From positions 1 through 40,928 of the forward strand of contig JAICWE010000028.1 in the NCBI GenBank assembly GCA_025934955.1: 40,928 bases of DNA, read 5' to 3'. The notes beneath the pieces were generated by a model. That model worked only from the letters and a program-made list of their open reading frames with translations, ran no database searches and had not been told where the DNA came from. This DNA comes from Gemmatimonadales bacterium. Lineage in GTDB: Bacteria > Gemmatimonadota > Gemmatimonadetes > Gemmatimonadales > GWC2-71-9. This document shows, in pieces, positions 36,683 through 40,928 of this stretch (its first letter is position 1; the number at the start of each line of letters is the position of its first letter). The position numbers and the translations under genes are program-made.

Positions 36683-37924
36683 TTGCCGCATCGTGTCGTC
36701 GTCACCGGCCTCGGGCTGGTGACCCCGGTCGGCAATGACGTCGAGTCCACCTGGGACGCGCTCCTGGCCGGCCGCTCCGGTGCCGGGCCGATCACCAAGT
36801 TCGACGCGTCCAGGCTGCAGGTCCGCTTCGCCTGCGAGGTGAAGGGCTTCGACGCCGGCCGCTACATGGACCGGAAGGAAGCGCGCCGCTTCGACCTGTT
36901 CGCGCAGTTCGCGCTCGCGGCCGCGCACCAGGCGGTGACCCAGGCGGGGCTCGAGGGGAAGTTCCCCGCGCCGGAGCGCACCGGCGTCATCATCGGCAGC
37001 GGCATCGGCGGGATGCAGACCTTTGAGGACAACTGCTCGGCGTACCTCACCAAGGGCCCCGACCGGGTCTCGCCGTTCTTCGTGCCGATGTTCATTCCTG
37101 ACATCGCCGCCGGCCTCGTGTCCATCCGCTATGGGCTGAAGGGCCCGAACTTCGCCACCGTGTCGGCGTGCGCGTCGTCGGCGCATGCCATCGGGGAGTC
37201 GTACGAGCTGATCAAGCACGGGATGGCGGACTGCATGGTCACGGGCGGCGCCGAGGCGGCGATCACCGGCCTCACCGTCGCCGGCTTCCAGAACATGAAG
37301 GCGCTGTCCACCCGGAACGACTCGCCCGAAACGGCGAGCCGGCCGTTCGACCTCGGTCGCGACGGCTTCGTGCTGGGCGACGGCGGCGCGGTCGTGGTGC
37401 TCGAGAGTCTGGAGCACGCCGAGCGGCGCGGCGTGGAGATCCTGGGCGAGGTGCTGGGCTACGGATTGAGCGCCGACGCGCACCACATGACGCAGCCCGC
37501 ACCCGAGGGCGAAGGCGCGCAGCGCGCGCTCCGCCGCTGCCTCGAGGATGGCCGCATCGACGTGGCCGATGTCGGCTACATCAATGCGCACGGCACGTCG
37601 ACACCGCAGGGCGACATCGCCGAGACCCAGGCGGTGAAGGCGGTGTTCGGCGACCACGCGCGGAAGCTCGTCTTCGGCAGCACCAAGTCGATGACCGGGC
37701 ATCTGCTCGGCGGCGCCGGCGCGCTCGAGTTCACCGTATCGCTCCTCGCCATCCGCTGCGGCATCATCCCGCCGACCATCAATCAGTTCACGCCCGATCC
37801 CGAGTGCGATCTCGACTGCGCGCCCAATCACGCGGTCGAGCGCGAGCTGCGCGTGGCGCTGAGCAACTCCTTCGGGTTCGGTGGACACAACGTGACGCTG
37901 GCGGTGGGACGGTTCGAGCGATAG
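36683..37924 (+). CDS. fabF: 3-oxoacyl-ACP synthase II
   Basis: The 413-residue elongating condensing enzyme has the triad C163 (SACASSAHAIGESY), H303 (NAHGTSTPQGD) and H340 (MTGHLLGGAGALE), with the associated K335. The N-terminal HRVVVTGLGLVTPVGNDVES is typical. The start is TTG 36683, 3 bases after the acpP stop, with GGGAAG 7-12 bases upstream; no ATG or GTG fits. The weak start codon may lower its synthesis relative to acyl carrier protein. An 80-base gap follows before mqnE. Confidence 0.96.
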   Translation: MPHRVVVTGLGLVTPVGNDVESTWDALLAGRSGAGPITKFDASRLQVRFACEVKGFDAGRYMDRKEARRFDLFAQFALAAAHQAVTQAGLEGKFPAPERTGVIIGSGIGGMQTFEDNCSAYLTKGPDRVSPFFVPMFIPDIAAGLVSIRYGLKGPNFATVSACASSAHAIGESYELIKHGMADCMVTGGAEAAITGLTVAGFQNMKALSTRNDSPETASRPFDLGRDGFVLGDGGAVVVLESLEHAERRGVEILGEVLGYGLSADAHHMTQPAPEGEGAQRALRRCLEDGRIDVADVGYINAHGTSTPQGDIAETQAVKAVFGDHARKLVFGSTKSMTGHLLGGAGALEFTVSLLAIRCGIIPPTINQFTPDPECDLDCAPNHAVERELRVALSNSFGFGGHNVTLAVGRFER

Positions 37925-37962
37925 CGGCGCCGGTGCGGTGGCACGCGCGCTGGAGGCGGGTG

Positions 37963-37968
37963 TAGATT
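37963..37968 (+). promoter_or_regulatory. possible -10 box for the mqn genes
   Basis: TAGATT, 36 bases before the mqnE start, matches 4 of 6 consensus bases, as does the identical hexamer before dcd. No clear -35 box is present. The gap 37925-38004 otherwise contains only GC-rich sequence and a strong ribosome site. Confidence 0.3.
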
Positions 37969-38004
37969 CACCTTCCTTACCGACGACGCGCCAAGGAGAT
38001 GGGG

Positions 38005-39195
38005 ATGGCCGGCGAGCTCGACCTCGGACGCCTGTTGGATCCGGCCCTCCGGCCGGCCGGCGAGAAGCTGCTCGCCGCGGCGCGGCTCGACACGGCCGAT
38101 GCCCACGCGCTCTACGCGACCGACGATCTCCTCGGCCTCGGCCTCCTCGCCGACTACGCCAACCGGCGCGCCAACGGCGACCGCGTCTTCTTCTCGGCCA
38201 ATCAGCACATCAATCCGACCAACGTCTGCGTGCTGCGCAACACCTGCACGTTCTGCTCGTTCGCCCGCATGCCGAAGGAAGCGGGCGCGTACACCCGGTC
38301 GCTGGACGAGGTGTACCACGAGGCGGAGCAGGCGCGCGGGATGCCGACCCGCGAGTTCCACATCGTCGGCGGCCTGCATCCAAAGCTGCGCCTCTCGTAT
38401 TACACCGACATGCTGCGAGGGCTGCGCGAGCGGCATCCGACGGTGCATATCAAGGCGCTTACCGCGGTCGAGATCGCCCACCTTGCGCGCATCGAGCGGA
38501 TCGGCGAGCGCGAGGTGCTCATCGCGCTCAAGGACGCCGGCCTCACGTCACTGCCCGGCGGCGGCGCCGAGGTGTTCAGCACGGCGGTGCGCGCGACCAT
38601 CGCGGAGCGGAAGCTGACCGGCGAGGAGTGGATCCGGGTCCACCGCACCGCGCACGAGCTCGGTATTCCGAGCAACTGCACCATGCTCTACGGGCACGTC
38701 GAGACCATCGCCGACCGGGTCGAGCACCTTGCCATGCTGCGCGCGCTGCAGGACGAGACCGGCGGGTTCCTCACCTACATCCCGCTGGCCTACCACCCCG
38801 ACCACAACGAGCTGGGCGAGGAGCTCGGCCGCATCGGCACCGCCACGACCGGCTACGAGGACCTGAAGGCGCTCGCGGTGGGCCGGCTCTTTCTCGACAA
38901 CATCCCGCACATGAAGACCCACTGGCCGATGGTGACGCCGTTCCTTTCCCAGGTGGCGCTCGCGTTCGGCTGCGACGACGTCGAGGGCACGGTGGTGTAC
39001 GAGCGGGTGTATCACGAAGCCGGTGCACGCACCCAGATGCACCTGCCGTACGAGGGACTGGTCGAGCTGATTCGCGGAGCGGGGAAGCGGCCGGTCGAGC
39101 GCGACAGTCTGTATCGCGAGGTACGCAGCGACTTCGACGCGCCGCCGCCTGCGCCGACGCGGCGGATGTCGCTGCCGGTGGTGCACGCCGCATGA
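38005..39195 (+). CDS. mqnE: aminofutalosine synthase (radical SAM)
   Basis: The 396-residue enzyme joins the product of MqnA with S-adenosylmethionine to give aminofutalosine in the futalosine menaquinone pathway. The radical-SAM cluster ligands appear as C75, C81 and C84 in CVLRNTCTFCSFAR, that is CX5CX2C, two residues longer than the usual CX3CX2C. EFHIVGGLHPKLRLSYYTDM, LPGGGAEVFS and CTMLYGHVET are typical of the MqnE/MqnC/CofH group. AAGGAG at 37993-37998 sits 6 bases before ATG 38005 and abuts ATG 37999, so the former is chosen. It overlaps mqnA by 4 bases. A related CofH-like role is excluded by the mqn neighbours. Confidence 0.93.
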   Translation: MAGELDLGRLLDPALRPAGEKLLAAARLDTADAHALYATDDLLGLGLLADYANRRANGDRVFFSANQHINPTNVCVLRNTCTFCSFARMPKEAGAYTRSLDEVYHEAEQARGMPTREFHIVGGLHPKLRLSYYTDMLRGLRERHPTVHIKALTAVEIAHLARIERIGEREVLIALKDAGLTSLPGGGAEVFSTAVRATIAERKLTGEEWIRVHRTAHELGIPSNCTMLYGHVETIADRVEHLAMLRALQDETGGFLTYIPLAYHPDHNELGEELGRIGTATTGYEDLKALAVGRLFLDNIPHMKTHWPMVTPFLSQVALAFGCDDVEGTVVYERVYHEAGARTQMHLPYEGLVELIRGAGKRPVERDSLYREVRSDFDAPPPAPTRRMSLPVVHAA

Positions 39196-40037
39196 GCGCC
39201 CGGCGCGACGGTGCCATGCGGCTCGGGCGGATCCCGTGGATCAACTGCTACCCGGTGTACGGCGCGGTGGATCGCGGGCTGGTGCCGGTGAGCGCGGAGC
39301 TGGTGAGCGGCACCGCGTCGGAGTTGAACGACCTGCTCGCCGCCGGTGAGCTGGACGTGAGCGTCGTATCGGCGGTGGAGTATGCACGCAACGCCGCCGC
39401 GTATCACCTGCTGCCGGATCTCGCCATCACCTGCGACGGGCCGGTCCGGAGCGTCCTCCTTTTTTCCCGCCGGCCGGTCAGCGAGCTGCACGAGAGCACC
39501 GTGCTCCTCACCGCATCGTCGCGCACGTCGGTGCTGCTGCTGGAGCTGCTCTGCCGCCATCGCTGGCAGGTGACACCGCGGTTCGCGACGGCGCGCGCGG
39601 AGGGCGTGGACCTCGAGGCACTCGCCGGCCTGCCGCACGAGGCGGTGCTGGTGATCGGGGACGCGGCGCTGCTCCTCAGCGCGCGGCACACCTATCCGCA
39701 CGTCGTCGATCTCGGCGCCGAGTGGAAGCGGTGGACCGGCCTGCCGTTCGTGTTCGCCGTGTGGGCGGCGCGGCGCGATGCCGATCAGGCCGCCGCGCGG
39801 ATGCTGCACGAGCGGCTCCTCGAATCTCGCGCATGGGGGCTGAGCCACCTGAACCTGCTCGCCGCCGATGCCGCGCAGCGGACCGGCGTGCCGGAGCGGG
39901 TCTGCCGCGACTACCTCGGCGACCTCGACTACGCGCTCTCCTACCGTCACCTGGCGGGGCTTACCGATTTCTTCAGCCGCCTGGCGCAGGATGGGCGGGT
40001 GCCCGACGGCTCGCTCAGCTTCATCGCCGCGGCGTAG
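39192..40037 (+). CDS. mqnA: chorismate dehydratase
   Basis: The 281-residue periplasmic-binding-protein-like enzyme removes water from chorismate to give 3-[(1-carboxyvinyl)oxy]benzoate, the first step of the futalosine pathway. RLGRIPWINCYPVYGAVD near the start, ELNDLLAAGELDVSVVSAVE, LTASSRTSVLLLELL and LGAEWKRWTGLPFVFAVWA are typical. ATG 39192 overlaps mqnE by 4 bases; ATG 39216 would fit the family N-terminus as well. It has no signal peptide, so it is cytoplasmic. mqnC follows after 31 bases. Confidence 0.94.
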   Translation: MSARRDGAMRLGRIPWINCYPVYGAVDRGLVPVSAELVSGTASELNDLLAAGELDVSVVSAVEYARNAAAYHLLPDLAITCDGPVRSVLLFSRRPVSELHESTVLLTASSRTSVLLLELLCRHRWQVTPRFATARAEGVDLEALAGLPHEAVLVIGDAALLLSARHTYPHVVDLGAEWKRWTGLPFVFAVWAARRDADQAAARMLHERLLESRAWGLSHLNLLAADAAQRTGVPERVCRDYLGDLDYALSYRHLAGLTDFFSRLAQDGRVPDGSLSFIAAA

Positions 40038-40068
40038 CTGCAACCGACTCTTCCAACTGTCTGACATC

Positions 40069-40928
40069 ATGAGCGTTGTGGATCGCAGCTCAAGTGAATT
40101 CCGAAGCTACCTCGAGCTCTATGAGCGGGCGCCGCTGCTGGAGCTCGGCCAGCTCGCCGACGCGGCACGCCGGCGGCTGCATCCGGAGCCGGTCGTCAGC
40201 TACATCATCGACCGGAACATCAACTACACCAATGTCTGTGTCGCGGACTGCGCGTTCTGCGCCTTCTACCGCCGGCCCCGGCACGACGAGGGCTACGTGC
40301 TGAGCTTCGAGGAGATCGGCGCCAAGATCGACGAGTGCAAGGCGCTCGGCGGCGTGCAGATCCTCTTCCAGGGCGGGCACAACCCGTACATCCCCTTCGA
40401 GTGGTACCTGGAGCTGATGCGCTACATCAAGCGACATCATCCGATCCACATCCACGGCTTCTCGCCCTCGGAGGTGGTGTTCTTCAGCGAGCGGTTCCGC
40501 ATCCCGGTGCCCGAGGTCGTGCGCCAGCTCCGCGAGGCGGGGCTCGACAGCATCCCCGGCGGCGGCGGCGAGATCCTGGTGGACGAGATCCGACAGCGCG
40601 TGGCGAAGAAGAAGGCTCAGACCGGCGAGTGGCTCGCGGTGCAGGAAGAGGCGCACCGGCAGGGAATGAAGACGTCGGTGACCATGATGTACGGGCTGGG
40701 CGAGTCGCTCGCCGATCGGATCGAGCACCTCTTCCGCGTGCGAGAGGTGCAACGCCGCACCGCCGGCTTCACCGCGTTCATCTGCTGGCCGCTCCAGCCC
40801 GAGGGCACGCCGGGCATGTCGCACATGCCGAAGAGCGATGCCGTCACCTACCTGCGCACGCTCGCGATCAGCCGCATCGTGCTGGAGAGCGTGCCCAACA
40901 TCCAGTCGTCCTGGGTGACCATGGGGCA
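40069..40928 (+). CDS. mqnC: cyclic dehypoxanthinyl futalosine synthase (radical SAM), 3' partial
   Basis: The frame is open from ATG 40069 to the window end (286 codons), so the C-terminus is missing. The radical-SAM motif is canonical: C57, C61 and C64 in NVCVADCAFCAFYRRP. GGVQILFQGGHNPYIPFEWY, HIHGFSPSEVVFF, DSIPGGGGEILVDEIRQRV and TMMYGLGE are typical of MqnC, which closes the spiro ring of the futalosine pathway. It follows mqnA and mqnE on the same strand, which supports assignment over CofH. No clear ribosome site is visible before the ATG. Confidence 0.94.
   Translation, partial: MSVVDRSSSEFRSYLELYERAPLLELGQLADAARRRLHPEPVVSYIIDRNINYTNVCVADCAFCAFYRRPRHDEGYVLSFEEIGAKIDECKALGGVQILFQGGHNPYIPFEWYLELMRYIKRHHPIHIHGFSPSEVVFFSERFRIPVPEVVRQLREAGLDSIPGGGGEILVDEIRQRVAKKKAQTGEWLAVQEEAHRQGMKTSVTMMYGLGESLADRIEHLFRVREVQRRTAGFTAFICWPLQPEGTPGMSHMPKSDAVTYLRTLAISRIVLESVPNIQSSWVTMG

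Noticed and set aside
37940..37944. TGGCAC-like sequence before mqnE as a sigma-54 promoter
   Set aside because: No TTGC-type -12 element at the needed spacing and no enhancer-binding regulator gene nearby.
37959..37972. GGTG-TAGATT-CACC symmetry around the mqnE -10 box as a second Rex site
   Set aside because: Only 4-base arms, and the spacing does not match GTGAA-N4-TTCAC. It is probably chance.

Overview
The window is a compact, very GC-rich bacterial chromosome segment of almost pure core metabolism. I see no rRNA, tRNA, CRISPR array, insertion sequence, phage gene or integrase. The combination of a menaquinone-type succinate dehydrogenase, a complete 14-gene nuo operon, the futalosine menaquinone route, tandem M1-type metallopeptidases with a GMEYP motif, and secreted lipoproteins with Ig-like domains suggests a didermic aerobe of the Gemmatimonadota or a nearby phylum. 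That placement is inference from gene style, not from a marker gene.

Layout. 1-2415: the end of sdhA and all of sdhB. 2436-5763: three exported proteins, namely a putative outer-membrane barrel with Met/His-rich ends, a small Ig-like lipoprotein, and a lipoprotein joining an Ig-like domain to a beta-propeller. 5776-9880 (minus strand): two tandem M1-family metallopeptidase genes. 9952-10530 (minus): dcd. 10531-10715: a divergent control region with a sigma-70-like promoter and a Rex/CRP-like operator in front of nuoA. 10716-24758: nuoABCDEFGHIJKLMN. 24755-28535: a phosphohexomutase and a divergent UPF0182 membrane protein, both overlapping the gene before them. 28620-32006: carbamate kinase, sucC, sucD and ndk as one overlapping block. 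32040-37924: yceD, rpmF, plsX, fabH, fabD, fabG, acpP and fabF, the classic ribosomal L32/fatty-acid cluster. 38005-40928: mqnE, mqnA and mqnC, the last cut by the window end.

Functional reading. Complex I and succinate dehydrogenase feed electrons to a quinone pool, and the mqn genes make menaquinone, so producer and consumers of the same carrier lie within 40 kb. SucCD makes succinate for SdhAB and yields ATP/GTP by substrate-level phosphorylation. Carbamate kinase does a similar reaction with carbamoyl phosphate, and Ndk balances the nucleotide pools. The fab cluster supplies membrane acyl chains. The NADH/NAD+-linked operator proposed in front of nuoA would fit this theme.

No clearly new multi-gene system is evident. 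The best leads are the nuoA operator, the carbamate kinase fused by translation overlap to sucCD-ndk, the barrel/lipoprotein trio after sdhB, a CX5CX2C radical-SAM motif in MqnE, and an apparently leaderless yceD transcript. All long open frames antisense to these genes are judged to be GC-bias shadows. No gene-free stretch exceeds 300 bases; the longest is the 185-base dcd/nuoA gap.
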